Shown here: positions 10,360 through 23,530 of the stretch, piece by piece
How positions within the stretch are numbered: the first letter of the stretch is position 1
Layout: the number at the start of each line of letters is the position of its first letter
NCBI GenBank assembly: GCA_031841125.1
Contig: CM063108.1
Span: forward strand, 71,210,344 to 71,274,343
Origin: Acanthococcus lagerstroemiae
Taxonomy: Eukaryota; Arthropoda; Insecta; Hemiptera; Eriococcidae
Length of the DNA: 64,000 nt
Reading direction: 5' to 3'
The notes under the pieces: generated by a model
Told to the model about the DNA's origin: nothing
Seen by the model: only the letters and a program-made list of their open reading frames with translations
Database searches by the model: none
Made by a program: the position numbers and the translations under genes

Positions 10360-12414
10360 CTTGTTGCAAAATATACTATTTCGACCGTTTCTGATGTAAC
10401 AGTACAGGAGAACCACCCCACTTCCCGCTGTCGTCTACATACCAACAATGCCGTTCCCTTCAAAACGAAAACGAACCTCGTCTCACCCCTGTTCAGTTAC
10501 CACACCGAGATGTCCATAAAAGTCGTCACTTTTTGATAACTTTTGAGCTTGAATACAGCTCAACCAAAGAACTTTTTGAAGTTTTCCTTTGCTATAAACC
10601 ATCTATGGGTAAAAGCCAGTATGTCAAAACAAATTTCACGAAAATCGACCTAGCAAAAAAAGCGTGATGCGGACAGGAAAAACGGGAGTTTCAATTTATA
10701 TAATAGATTCGTGAACTGATTATGTTCACTTAAACATAAGCGTTTTCTGGAGAAACAAACGGGTGAAATGATACCTACGTATTTTAACGTCAGATTCGGA
10801 CTCGGCGTAAAAAAATAAAAACTACCCCCTCGTTATCATGGGCAGTTACTGTATTCATTAACAGAACATTTACTTTAATTTGAAGGTTTCCTGAGGAAAC
10901 GAATGAATAAACTGAAATTTCTACCTCAAAATTCAGTTTTTTGTTCCATGTACCCATGTGTGGTTTTGCTTCAAACTAGAATTTGAGAAAAATAATGAAT
11001 TTGATGCCCCTTCAAACAGTGAGATATTCCACCCTATGCAGGCGATTAGAGACGTCACATAGCGACAAGGTCCATAAACTTTCGTCCCTGATTAGTTATG
11101 TTTTCAGGGGTTAGAAACAAACATAGAAGGGTTACAGGTGTACCTTCGTATGACAATATGTGTGATACAGCCCAGCTATGTGACATGGTTATTTCTTATC
11201 GCTAGTGGTCTCCGAAAAATGGATGCCACATTTTACCGACCGAGGGACCGACACGATCAAATGACATGACGGACGCCTAGAATGCCGACTCTTGCCGAAT
11301 ATTGTTTTAGTTGTTCATATTGGGCATCGACTGATTGCAAAATCCTTTTTGGTTTTGTACTATCGCAGTGTTTTAGTATGCGCCTTTTTCTGATGGCAGA
11401 GTTTCGATTTCTTGTGAATTATCTCGAATTCATTTGCAGTCACTGCCAGGGGTTAATCGACGTCGACATTCTTATGTTGACTAAATGTGTGGAACGTATT
11501 CCATAGCCATGACATGTCCATCCGCCGATGTTATCTGCATGCAGTGTAGATACTCGTCATCGGTTTACTGATGATAATTTAGTCTTCTTCTTATTTTTTT
11601 TCTTTCTCGATTTCGTAAAAAGTTGGAGCTGTGTTGACTCGTGTCTTTCACTTGAGAAAACCTCGGCACGTACATAATACCTATGGCGTAGCTGATTATT
11701 CTAGTTATTTGCCAACGCATTAATAAATTTGTGGAACTTCCTAGCTGCATTTTGCCGGGCAACTACATTTCGGATTCAGATTTACGTTTTCCCATGCACA
11801 CCTGAAGAAACCTGAATCTCAAAAATCTGAACCCAAAACCGAGCTCGGACTCGACCCCGAATCCTTGCTCGGTCTTCAAAAACCCAAGTGCAATTAAAAA
11901 CCCTGTTTTGAAAGCACCCGAATTCTTGAAACTGAAAAAGAAAATACATTCGGCCACAGTTACCTTGAATGAAGAACCGAACCAGGTGCCTATTGAAGTC
12001 GATCGGGTTCGACATCCGTACGTAGCTCATTCTGAAAGCGTTGATAACGCTTCAAATCTCTATAATATGTATTAACATTGCTAACAAACCGAAACAACGG
12101 ACAGATTTACGGCGTTTTAAGTATGCAAATTTATTAACATCTGTAGGCAATACGGATATTTGCGGAATATTCACGGCGTTACAATTATGCAATTATATTA
12201 ACACTCCTGCCGTGTTGTTACTGTATTCGAATAAGAAGTACAACATACTAGGTATCCATTTTTTATGTGACGTCTTGATTCGAAGTCACGAACATTAGGG
12301 TGGATGGAAAAACTTTTCTCCCTACCGATAATCGGAAATTGTGTTATTTTCATAATACTCCGCAGATTTTAGAGAAGTAACGAATTTTCAAGAAACTCTT
12401 GTGATTTCTATTTG

Positions 12415-12690
12415 ATGCAGGGACGAAACTATAGGGGCTGTGATGTGGACGAAACACCCCCAGTAATTTGGCAATCGGCAAATTCTGAAACTATTCATTT
12501 GAATTTTTAATCTTTTATGAATGTTTGTTTTTTTTTTTGTTTTTTTTTTTTAAATTAAAAATCTTTTGATCAGAAATCGGTAAATTTTTTATTTTTGTGA
12601 AATTTTGTCGGCGAAATTTTAGTTTAAAAAAAAATTGTGGGCAGACTTTTCTTCTCCACCTCTCCAAACTGAAAGTCAGATTTCGTTATC
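12415..12690 (+). repeat. Dispersed hAT-like repeat, copy 1
   Basis: Begins CAGGGACGAAACTATAGGGG. It shares, with gaps, the whole layout of 13410-13672: AATTTGGCA.TCGGC.AATT, CATTTGAATTTTT, GTCGGCGAA, and a CTTCTCC...ACTGAAAGTCA end. The terminal CAGGGACG resembles hAT inverted-repeat ends. No target duplication was found. Confidence 0.65.
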
Positions 12691-13409
12691 TGAAAATTTG
12701 AAAGATAGCTGAAATATGGAAGACATCTCAAAAATCTGAAAGTCTGTAGCAAACGTTGAATTTCGAATTTCAATGACTATTCTGTTTTTACTAGATTCTC
12801 TGCTTGACCAAGATCCTGAAATTTGAGAAAGTTGAACATTTTATTAAATTCTAAAAGTTGGCTTTGGTCCTGGTGAATATACTAGGAAAATCTAGTCTTG
12901 AACAAAAGTCAAAACTCCATGTGTTTTTCCCATAAGAACGAAAAGGAGCTTGTGACACGGACTCCCCTAATCCGACAATCAACCAAAAACTTTGTAGATT
13001 CTTTTTTTTTTTTTGATTGTATTTTATTGGAACCAATTTAAGAGACGACGAATCAGAGGAAATTCAGAAAAAAATATTACCAAGAGTAAATAACAACCAC
13101 GGTTATGTGTAAAGGAAGTTGTGTGTTCCTCTCAAGTATTCCTAAAATCCTTTCAGCTTACCCTTCCAGGTGCGCAAAAGTGAGTGCTTGGGGAATAAGG
13201 TTATTTATAATTGTAAATAAAAATTATTATTTTTCAATAAAAGTTAATTTTTTATTTAAATTATTAATAATTTTTTTGTTTATTTTATAAAATTTTTTAA
13301 ACTAATAAAATTAAATAATAAATAATAATTAAAATTAATAAATTTATAAAAAATATTTTTCATATTAAATCTAATATTAAATCAAATCGATAACGAACAT
13401 CTGCATTTG

Positions 13410-13672
13410 CAGGGACGAAACTATGGGGATCCCCCTCCCTCCCCAATAATTTGGCAGTCGGCCAATTTTGAAACGGTTCACTTGAATTTTTCGTTTTCTA
13501 AGAACGTTTGTTTGTTTTTTCTATTAGAAAATATTCTGATTAAAAATTCGGCACATTTTCAAATTAAAAAAAAATGTTGTCGGCGAATTCTTGATTTTCA
13601 AAACATATACGTCGGCAAATTCTTCTTCTCCCCCCTCCCTCGCCCTCCCGACTGAAAGTCAAGTTACACCTC
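13410..13672 (+). repeat. Dispersed hAT-like repeat, copy 2
   Basis: Starts CAGGGACGAAACTATGGGGA. The right end, read on the minus strand, is CAGAGGTGTAACTTGACTT, which is similar to the left end and fits a terminal inverted repeat. It is homologous to 12415-12690 about 1 kb upstream. Flanking 8-mers do not match, so the duplication is lost or the ends are misplaced. Confidence 0.65.
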
Positions 13673-14330
13673 TGGTTTAAGGTTTAAGTATACCAGTCTT
13701 ACTTATGAAAATATACATCATTTTAGCGGGTTCCCAACAGAAAATAAAAATACAATTTTTATTGGGTTTCCGTTATAAGTGTATTATGATATTCTCAAGT
13801 TCTGTATATAGTTTGTGAGGTTTTCTGAGTCTTTGAATCCGTTTCTGGATCCCCCCCCCAACCCTTCGGGCTCTACAGGGGGCTACACTGCGGGTACTCC
13901 AATTTTTATATTATTCAAATTGAAAACAAGATTTTGAGCGTTACTGAATTTATTTTTGGGATTCTTTTCGTTCTGCTTCCAATAATAATAAAACTTTATT
14001 TTTTCAAGAAAAAAAACTTCAGACTGGAGGAGGAGGGGACTACCGTTGAATAATACTAATTTGAAGATACAGTGGGTCATAAAAGTATTTGCACACCTCG
14101 AGAAAAGGATGCAGGATTGTACGGGAACGACTTAGGATCCGGAAACATTCATCAAACATAAGTAGACGAAAAAAGAAAGTAGATGAAAATATTTTATTCC
14201 GAAAGAAACAAATCACAGCCTCGAATTAGAGGAAAAAAGGCAAATGCAACCTCAAAAAAGTATTTGCACATCCACAGAATATAACGGGAAAACATAAAAA
14301 TAAACTAGTATCACTTCAAAAAACAGGAGA

Positions 14331-15353
14331 CTAATATTTGGTACGCATTCCTTTTGCATCTATAATCACGAGCAGACGTCCCGGTATTGACTCAACTAAA
14401 TTTGCTGTTACCCGGAGACAAACGTCTGACCACGCCGTTTGAAGGGCCGTTTTCAGATCTCCTCTGTTGGATATTCTCCTCTTACGAACTTCCACTTCTA
14501 GTAAACTCCATAAATTTTCGATTACATTCAAATCCAGCGATTGTGGTGGGCGTAAATAGCCGAAGAGTTGCGTTACAGAGCAGCAATTCACGGGTTTTTA
14601 GTACATTATGCTTGGGATCATTGTCCTGTTGAAAAATAAAGGACTCCTCCGAGCCTACTTCGCAGGCGCTGCTCTTCAAATTTTTGCGCAATATGCCTAT
14701 GTACATAGCTACATATCGGCTGTCATGTTTCCTTCAATATGAAGACTAGATTACCTACACCGCTGGCTGCCATACACCCTCACACTAGCACCTTGCCTCC
14801 AACGTATTTGACGGTAGTCTTTCAAGTCTCGGGACGCAGCTCTGTGTTCGCTTTTCGCCATACATATCCACGCCCATCTATTTTCGTCGGAGAATAAAAC
14901 TGACTGTCAGAAAGTTGCGAGTTCGTTTACGAACGCTCTTGCAAATTCTAAACGTTTGACTTGATTGGCTTCAGAAATAAACGGTTTCTTAAGAGGACAT
15001 CTTCCATGAAGACCAGCCGAATAGAGCACGTTCCATACAGTTTGAGGATGAACTCTTATTCCTGATGTAAATGCGAGGTTATCTGCAAGTACTGGGACGC
15101 TCCGAAATGGATTTTTTCGCGATTCTTGTACAAGAGATCTTTCATGTCTCGGTTTTAGTTGTTTTGGTCGCCCTGAACGAGCTTCATTTGCGATTGTTTT
15201 TGTGGCTTGAAATCGTTTGATTACATACTGTACTGCAGAAAATGTAAACCCAACTTTCTTCGCAATTTCGCGACAACTGTCACCTTTTTCATGTAAGGTA
15301 ACAATCCCAGGACGTACAGGTGGTGATATCTCAGAATTCTTCGGCGACATCAC
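14331..15353 (-). pseudogene. Tc1 transposase, frameshifted
   Basis: The N-terminal part (15353-14907) is intact. It shows a paired-like helix-turn-helix (GDSCREIAKKVGFTFSAVQY), the GRPKQLKPRHERSLVQ linker, and the second DNA-binding region with VHPQTVWNVLYSAGL. A frame change then leads to a SVLFSDENR-like block near 14890 (first catalytic Asp). Another frame holds FIFQQDNDPKHNV (second Asp) near 14610-14650, and a third holds PPQSLDLNVIENLWS (Glu) near 14500-14550, so the DD34E triad is recognisable but spread over shifted frames. It cannot make an active enzyme. Confidence 0.9.
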
Positions 15354-15533
15354 GCTTTAATTTCTTACTACATTTACGTTAATTTTTGTTGATGCATACA
15401 TGTTTCATTCTACGTACTACTGGCCACTCCGCTACTGCACTCGTACACACAGGTACGATAACTTGACGAATTTTTTCAAGTCCAAACCTGCACGTGTGAA
15501 TCTTCCATTCCTGCGTGTGCAATAGTATAATAT

Positions 15534-15635
15534 GCATCAAGGGAGAGAAGTGATCGTTTCGCGACGAGTGCGAAGATTCGGGAAACGAGCGAAGCGAACG
15601 CACGAGTGCGAACGATAACTTCACTCCTGTGGTGC
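15534..15635. repeat. Palindromic insert within the Tc1 element
   Basis: Arm 15534-15558 (GCATCAAGGGAGAGAAGTGA...) matches the reverse complement of 15611-15635 at 20 of 25 positions. The middle holds further self-complementary words (CGACGAGTGCGAA, AACGCACGAGTGCG). It looks like a small foldback element nested in, or captured by, the Tc1 copy. Confidence 0.6.
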
Positions 15636-16117
15636 ATACGATATTTTATGCCATGAGTACAAAAGTAACATGAACGTTTGTGGCTCAATTGTGAGGTGTC
15701 ACAAGAAAAAGGCCTTAGTACTTAGTGTGTGAACACCCTTTTTTTGTAACACGTCCATTCATAAGAGATAAGACACCATTTTGTTTTTGTTTTCTCCGTT
15801 TTCTCTCCCTGTTTCTTTTTTTCTCTCCCGCTTTGGCGAACTCTGTGGTTTGACCGAGAAAACGGCCCTTCTTCCCCGGAAAACTGTTTCATAATGAGCC
15901 ATTTCTAAGGTACGTATGGCATAAATACTTTTTTTGCGATAGTTTTCTTCTTTTTTGCCTCTTGCAATGCTGCTTTTATGTTTATTGGTAATAGTATGCT
16001 GCACTTGACAATTCTAGGTGATTCTCTGCATCAGATATTTTTTTCTTTTACCCGGAAACCTATCCTTCCCCTTTTTTATCGTTTTTGGTGGTGTGCAAAT
16101 ACTTTTTTGACCCACTG

Positions 16118-19100
16118 TATGTTACTTCGAAGCTATGGTATTTTCGATCAGTGAATCTATCTTCGAGGAAGTTCTCCTTCAAACACTTTCTTTTCAGATT
16201 CATCATAATTCTGTGTTACATATTGCATTTTTGCGTGTACATATCCATGAATTCAGTTAAGGCCATTCTTCTGATGTCGTACTGTACGCAGAACTAGAAT
16301 CAATATTTGCAGGGTTGACGTTTTCTGAAAGTTAAGAAAATGTATCACATCGAATTCAGACAAGGCATTTTTATGAGTAACCCTTACCAATGCGTAATTT
16401 AGGATGATACATGCTGAACGAGACGTAGAGGGCCTAGTGTATTTATTCTCCTCCCTCTTCTAGTAGCTTACAGAATTTAGTACATACTAGAGCGGTCTTT
16501 ATTTTCGAGTTCATTGAAACAAAAATGGAAAGGAATCTTTGGTATTGGCTTTTTTTGTGTGAAAATTATTTTTAGTACAGCCTGTTGATTAATAAAAGCT
16601 ATATTTCCGAGAGGGGAATTGCACTTGTGGATCGTTTCACAGAGGAGCACAAATCCTTCGTAAATCGTGACCACATTCGGCTTCTTATAGACCTGTATTC
16701 TTTAAAATGTTTTGTTCTTGCTGACAATCTGTTCTAGATTATGTAAACCTCCCAGCCAAAATTATTTTGAAATTAAAACATATTTAGGAGTCACTCAGTG
16801 GTGGTAAAGTTTATTATATGTAAGATTTCTCATGAGACCTGTATTTTTGTTTGAAGTTGTACTGAAATTTGAATTTTGCTGAAAAAAATTGTTTCGAGTA
16901 AAAAAAATTGTTCTGATGTGCATAGCAATGAAGTATCTACGCAGAATTTCGAGGAAAAACTTTTAGAGGTCAATACGTTTGGTTCCATCTTTGGGGGGAA
17001 AAAAAGTAAACATCATACGTTGGAACTCGCAAAATTATTTTTAAAGTGATTTTGATTTTCTTTCCCATCTCAAAGATTCCACTGGAGGTCAGAATCTGAA
17101 CATTGCTGATGATTCCTTCTAGTTTGTCGAAAATGAGGAAGTCCCGCCAAGTTTCAACTCAATCGGGTAAGAACCTATGCCACAAGATGAGAAAATACAT
17201 GGAGCTCGGCATTTCTCCTTAATTGAGTTTAAAATTTGTTTTCAGATATTTTAGTGAGCTATGTGATTGTTCTGCTTAAATATAAGGTAGTTTGGCTCCC
17301 AAATTTGGATCAGTAACCTCAAAAATGATTGAGGAGGTTTTAAGGAAATTTCATTCGGAATATGATTTATAGGTTTATGAGGTGGCTAAATTCGCAAATG
17401 TTGTTCATATTTTTGAGATGGTACTTTATTTGTAGATTTTCTAGATCACTGAACTCGATCCTACAAGCGATTATAGGATTCGACCCGACTGGGTCAAAAT
17501 TGAATAATAATCTATTTTTTTGAGATTTCTGATTGAAGTTGCTTCGACTTTGTTGACACCAGATGATCGGATTCAATAATAATTTTCAAAATCGGGGTTA
17601 GTGATCTTGAAAACCTGTAAATGAAGTACATACTATTTCGGATATAAAAATTGCCTTCAAAATCGAATTAAATGACCTCGAAATTCTACGAATCCATCCT
17701 GTTTCAAAAATTTATTTTTCAGATTACGGAGCTAAACTATTTTGTACTTGATCAGTATCATATACAGTCTGAAATTTGTAGAAACAAATTTTTAACACAG
17801 TTAAGGGTCGAGACTCTATTCATTTGCCTATGAGAAGGGAAGGGCGTGTGGAACATGTTTCTCTAGTCCAATCAAGCAGAAACTTTTAATGAATTGTTTT
17901 GTATGTTATTACAATGGGCGAAGGCAGGTGGGTGTATCGAAAAAATTTGGAGAAACCACCGAGAGTAATTAAGGGCTACTATAATAATAATCATTGACTC
18001 TTCTTCAGTTGGGTAACTGGTTCATATCCTGACGTGCTTATGTGTTTGCGTACCATTACTTATGAAGGGGCTTTAGGGTCTTTGCGACGAGGCGTGTGGG
18101 GGATATCGCCTCCCTCCCTCCTTTTTGTGGTTTATTGAGTTGCAACTCGGCCAGCTCTGATAGCCAGTTGGCAAAATTGGAAATTTTCAATATTTTAACT
18201 GGTATTCTTACTGTCTACACCCACCTCCAACCCCATTTAAAAATAAAACGAAAAACTAGTTAGCTGAGGCCCTGATGTACTGAGATGTATTAGATAAATT
18301 ATTAACTTCCTTGATAGAAATATTGTCACAGTTGCAAATATATAAGATTTTGAATTTCTTCGATAACAATAGAGAACAATAAATTAGCGAACCGTCAGAA
18401 TCGGTTTGACAACCAGTTTTCTTCGGTCACGTAGAAAAATTTCAAAAATTGGCAGTTGCAAATTTCATCTATCGATTAAAAAATGATTAAGGAATTTTAT
18501 GAAATATAAGGCGGGACGGCGAACCGAGCCGTACTTATAAAAGGTATGCATTGGATATATTGAGATATTGATTTTCCTTGAAAACAGTGTTGATGCGAAT
18601 GAATAGAATTAGAGACGATTTTCTTGTGATTCTTGCAATTGTCCTCAATCACTACCAGAAAGTTCTACAGTTCTATGCATTTTCGATCGTGAGAATATAT
18701 TTTATAAAATTAGCGTTATGTTAAGATTCTTCAAGAGTATTGCACGAGTCGAGACCCGTATTTAGATTATAGCTGAAGGCTCCTTAAGAAAAACGAAAAA
18801 AACAAGAAGTTAATCAATTCCAACTCATTAGGACTTTATTATGACTTGCTGAGATCATAAGCTGACGCAGATAGCTTTTCAATAGTAGAGTAGAGGTGGG
18901 CTAGAATATTTTTCGCTCGCAAATTTGTGAACTTAACCTCTTCCACTCTCCCCGTGTTATTTTCGATTTTCGGGGACAGGAGACCCTTATGGCTGAGACT
19001 CTCTTGAGACAGTTTTACACGCATTAGAATCTGGCAGGATTATTTATTTTAGGACACGTTCAGACGTTCAGTATCTGTCAAGACTCACTGAAACTTGGCA

Positions 19101-22100
19101 GATTTGCATGAGGTCTTAAGTAGAGCAATCTCAAGACTTCTTGAAACCCAAAAAAGAAGGGTAGATTGAGAAGCTAAATACCTGGAGGTATACCTGTGCA
19201 AGTCTTGTTCGCGATGTCAATTTTTGAAGTTTTCCGACTGCGTAACTGGAATTATGTATGCATAAAGCACGTTTCGGCTCCTTTTTTGGAAAGTTTTCTG
19301 GCAAGTAATTAAGATTTTGAAGGCTTCGACGTGATAATATGGAAAATCGAGAGATAAGAATTTCATTTTTTTCTGGAGCAAGACTAAGAAAATTGCTTTT
19401 CAGCAGTTTTCTAGTGGTCGAAAAATCACAGCTTCCCTCGAATTTTTCTGCGCCTCTCTTTCGCTCATTCCTGTCGGTGATCTGTCTTTTGTGTCTAAGA
19501 TTATCACTAACATGATAACCTGTGTTTCGGATACGTGAATGGCCGGCAGCTGTGTAATCAACCACGTGTGAAGTGTATATGCATGCATGCAGTAGAGTAA
19601 TGTAAGTAATACACGTTACACACACGGCACCAATTGCCGTCGCAGTGAACTTGTTGCCGAACTTTCGAACGACACGGTTGAACGAGAACGAACTCTATAC
19701 GGTGATTTATCCGGCTTAGGGACCACCGCAGCGTGCTGGGTGAACGCGAAGTTTCCCCCGAAAAACTGCCACCATTATGGGAAATCAACCAGCTTTCGAC
19801 GGAGGAAAGTAAACCGTTATACACGATGAAGAAAAGTACTTTGCTTTCCGACTTTTTCCTACACCCTTTCGGTCCCTTCCTCGAGTCTATTTCGCCACTT
19901 TATTATTATTATTTTTCTCTCTCCTAATGATGACGAGTTTGCTGAACTAATCGTCGTCCGGTTTGCCCTTCCGTTCCTCTAGCATTAATTAGAAGTCAAT
20001 ATTTTTCGGAACGGTTTATCTAAAACCTTACTCGTACGTGAATAAGAGGAGCAGAGCCGCCGGCTTCTGCTCATCGAAAGGAATAAAATTATCGTTCCTG
20101 GAGCGTCGCAGTTGAGAACCTCTTTAGAATCGAAATACTGGACCATTTCTTGAGGGCGTGCAGTAAAACTGAGAGACAACGAGGATGTACTTTGGCTGAG
20201 CGAGAAGAGAGAAGCATTAATGGGGCTACTGAGTTGCTTTCCTGTCACACTGAAATTAGATTTGACGTCGGTTTGCATTGGGCCAGTCCTGGAAATAAAA
20301 AACGGTTCGAATTGGTCGGCGTAAAATATAAATAATGAAAAATAACGAAAAAATAATGGTAATTTGTTAGTTTTAAACGAGAAACCGCGTACCGAATTAA
20401 TTTAATATTAAGTGGGCTTGCTCGGAATTTGAAATGTGCTCGTTAATGAAGTATACGTTACGAGCAATGAAACTTTAATTTTTGCCTCCTCTTTTGCCAT
20501 TTCTAATTTTCTTTTTTCCCCTCCGCACATTCTCGTTCTCTGTAGTTGTATATATGTATTTATGTATACTTGATTCCGTGAAAACTTTAAATCCTACGTC
20601 GGGTGACTGGAACTTTGGAATTATTATTATTATTTTTCGAAGTTGATACCTGGAATTTCATCCAATAAAATAATAAGCAAAATAAAGGAGGAAAATTGAT
20701 ACCGAAAATTTAGTTGCGATATTGATTTTCACCGTCTTAATTGCTTCAATGAACCTTTGGTGACTCGTTAATTTTTTGTGGCAGTTTAAGCCCCTTAAAA
20801 TTGTTTTTTCGCAGAAATTACAGAAACTGTTCGGGAAAAAATGTTTTAAAACAAAATTGTTACTTCGTGAGATTCCACGTGAGAAAGATTCTCTTATTCT
20901 TGTGGTTCTACCAGCTTCAGCGAACAGAAAATGTGCAAATCAAATCACCCACGAACCCGTTCCTCTACAACCACCCATCCCTGGAATTTTTCCTCCCTAT
21001 CCATATAATCGTACATACCTCACCTAAAAATTGGTATTTTTCTGTAGCAGAAGTAACCTTTTATCATAATTTGTTTTTTAAACTCTCATTAGCCCGACTC
21101 ATCGAATCAGTATATTGGCTAGAGCATTGTGTTATCAACAAGTTCATAAATTGCAGTAAGTGTATCGTTGTACAGGTTTTGAAGATCGCTGAACTCGTTT
21201 CTATAGAATCAGTTTTATTCTAAAATGAAAATTGTGATATCCAGGGAGAGGGGATAGTACATAACTGAGTATGAAAATAAGGGCAATATGGATATCACGT
21301 GTAGTGCAAAAATGAAAATGACATTATAGGTAATGTAGATATCATTATGCGGGTTTTCAAGGTCGCTGAACTCGTCTAGTAGTAAACAATATCTAGACAA
21401 CAAATTTTCGAATTCCAACTTTTTTTTTCATGTTTTTTTTTTTACTTAGAAAGTTTCGGAAGTGTACAGAAATTCCGAAATAAAAAAAATTTTTCTCTAG
21501 TTGTTATTTACTACTAAAACCTCAAACTCGACAAAATAAGTTTTCACTCATTCTTATTTAGAAGCAAGAATAAGGTTGAAAAACAGGCCAATAATGGTTT
21601 TCGATTTCTTTCCTGCTGTCACCAATGCACCCAAAAATATATAAGAATTGAAATCACAGATACCTTATTATTGTTAGACAAGTTTTGTTCCGAACATGTT
21701 TTCGTGTGTGCGATACCTCTTGAAATTTATGCCAAACACCGCTCGATGAGACATATAAGCTGCTTCCAAACATTTTGATGACTAGATGAGAGATCGGTCT
21801 GTGTTGGTTTGGATTCCCTACAGGTTTTTTTCCCTTGTCATCCCATTTGGGTTGTAAATTATCCTGCGCAAGCTGATCAGTTCGTAAATGAAGAAAGTGT
21901 TTCGTCACAGAATTGAATTTAGGTATCTACGAGTATAAATTTTTTTTTTCAACATTTTCAAAGGTGGCACATCTTGTAAAGATCGACATCAGTAATTTTA
22001 ATCAACTACAAAAAAATTCAAATTGATACTTTTTTATTTATTTAACTCGTGCTGCATTAGCCGTTAGGCATTAAATGTCTCGTTAGTAAAAAATAATAAA

Positions 22101-22839
22101 TAAATAAACTACTGCATTCTTCTCTCATTAGAAGTTTTCCCACGTGAATGCCAGAATTTTCCGGATGGAGCGTGTTATTTCTCTCCCTCATAGCGCCAGT
22201 CATGCAAATAGTCTGTTCAAAGTCGAGCATTCGCGCAGTTTTTGAAAACTTCCATTTGTTTCTGCGTCAGTCAAATAGACATTTTTTGTGGAATGTCTCG
22301 TTTAAATCCTTACTAATAAGTTCCAAATTATGATTGAAAACCCAGTTCTTCGTTCTTCAATTTTGGCATTACGATGGTGGAGATATTATTGGAATTTTTT
22401 GGAATTGTGAAGAGATCATCTCATCTTGACTGGGATAAAAATACGACTTCGATAATATGCCACGTGATTATCCACTCTGTTTTTAAAATGTAGTAAGTTT
22501 TTCCACTCGTAGTATCGCTGGAATTGCAATGTGGAAACTATAATTTTCGAATACTCGAGTGTAAAAAGATAGAAAGAAAATAAGAGAGAGAAAGGCCAGT
22601 ATGGGGATAAATTAAGGCAACTATTTTGGTTGAACGAAAAGTCTTTATTTAAAATTACGGAAATAGAACTGATTTTGACTACTGAATAATATTAGCGTGA
22701 AATCCTTCTGTGGATACGAGGGTCGGATCTTTAGTGCGTCTGCCAACTGGTACCACTTGGAATTCAAGAAAATAATCGCGTTTGAATTCCATAATTCGAA
22801 ATCTAACCAAATATGCAAAACTGTGAGGTATGACCTCAT
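16118..22839 (+). other. Syx1A intron, central part
   Basis: No exon recognised. Diverged repeats around a GATCACTGAACTCG-like core recur at about 17450, 17600, 17670, 21185 and 21362, suggesting an old dispersed or tandem family. The stretch 19500-20300 has more CpG and mixed composition. A 164-codon minus-strand open frame at 19131-19625 shows no protein-family signal. Otherwise it is AT-rich intron. Confidence 0.5.
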
Positions 22840-23530
22840 GATGTGTCCCGTGGCTTGGATGCAAGTCACACTGCCTCGTCGGCCAGTGCAAAGTATCGCA
22901 GTTAAGTACGCGCTAATTCACCCTGACCACACTTGTGCGGGGGTTAGGGGACCTCCGCCCCGGAGCTTGCGTACTCTACATTCTGAGTACGGACCGCCCT
23001 ATGACGTGAGACCGCTCGCGTGAGGCTCTACGTCGTATTCTCGCTTGAGCATCCTGCTGTGCGTAACGAGCGTACGTCGACACCCGGCAAAACAATCTGA
23101 GTATGCACAACTCTTTAGCCTAACTGATATAATGAAGCAATTCGATATCTAAGCCGGGTAAGTCTACAGAATGATTGATACTCCGTGAGTAAACTCACCT
23201 ATGATGCAATTGGGCTCTGCAGACTGCCACCACACTGTCACAATCACCGACAAGACGCGCATGCAACTATCGATTGGTGCTACAAGAATGATGTTCTTGA
23301 AGGTAACCAGTTGACGAAGAATGTACTATAAGCGTTCTGGGTCATCCCTACGAGTTCTTGTCCGCGTGGCGGAAGCACGTTACAAGTGTGTAGGTGGTAG
23401 CTAGAGCCTATTATTGCATCATCGGTTGCGGGATTAGGATGAACTACCTGCTCGAGAAGCAGGCTCGAGCCAGAGAAATGGCTTAATCGCCACAGCGAAT
23501 GCTGTCTGCAGTGATTCCTAAAGTAATGAA
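22840..23530. other. GC-rich block, unclassified insertion
   Basis: Base composition changes sharply here, to roughly half GC by eye against an AT-rich surround. Words such as GGGGACCTCCGCCCCGGAGC and CTGCTCGAGAAGCAGGCTCG occur. No terminal repeats, tRNA boxes or convincing protein match were found. It could be a fragment of a GC-richer transposon or a SINE-like unit. Confidence 0.4.

Larger units (their letters stand above)
8356..10707 (-). mobile_element. Non-autonomous Helitron
   Basis: On the minus strand the element starts with TC (bases 10707-10706, TCTATTATATAAATTG) after an A. It ends with CTAG at 8359-8356 before a T, so it sits in an AT target as Helitrons do. An 8-bp hairpin (GGGGCGCC, AAA, GGCACCCC) lies about ten bases before the CTAG end. 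Inside is a broken Rep/helicase N-domain (9220-9740), a 135-145 bp inverted repeat (8621-9246) and a palindrome (10266-10359). The RCR HUH motif and helicase are missing, so it depends on a complete element. Helitrons move by rolling-circle strand transfer. Confidence 0.82.
10708..14069 (+). other. Syx1A intron between Helitron and Tc1
   Basis: No coding exon recognised. It holds two copies of a dispersed repeat (see 12415 and 13410), a simple-sequence-like stretch with repeated CCGAATC-type words at about 11770-11950, a small tandem duplication with ACGGCGTT...TATGCAA at about 12110-12210, and a very AT-rich tract at 13205-13390. Confidence 0.55.
14070..16117 (-). mobile_element. Tc1/mariner-superfamily element (Tc1 type), dead
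   Basis: Terminal inverted repeats starting CAGTGGGTCA match in 27 of 28 positions (14070-14097 and 16090-16117). TA flanks both sides (14068-14069, 16118-16119). A second partial copy of the terminal sequence (AAAAAGTATTTGCACATCC) lies at about 14258. The minus strand encodes a broken Tc1 transposase. At 2048 bp it is longer than usual, mainly because of about 760 bp between the transposase start and the right end, where a nested palindrome lies at 15534-15635. Confidence 0.93.

Noticed and set aside
12041..12298. 85-codon plus-strand frame
   Set aside because: It covers a small tandem duplication in AT-rich DNA, and the peptide has no family match.
19131..19625. 164-codon minus-strand open frame
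   Set aside because: The longest frame outside transposons, but the peptide shows no domain, and no splice sites or homology support it.
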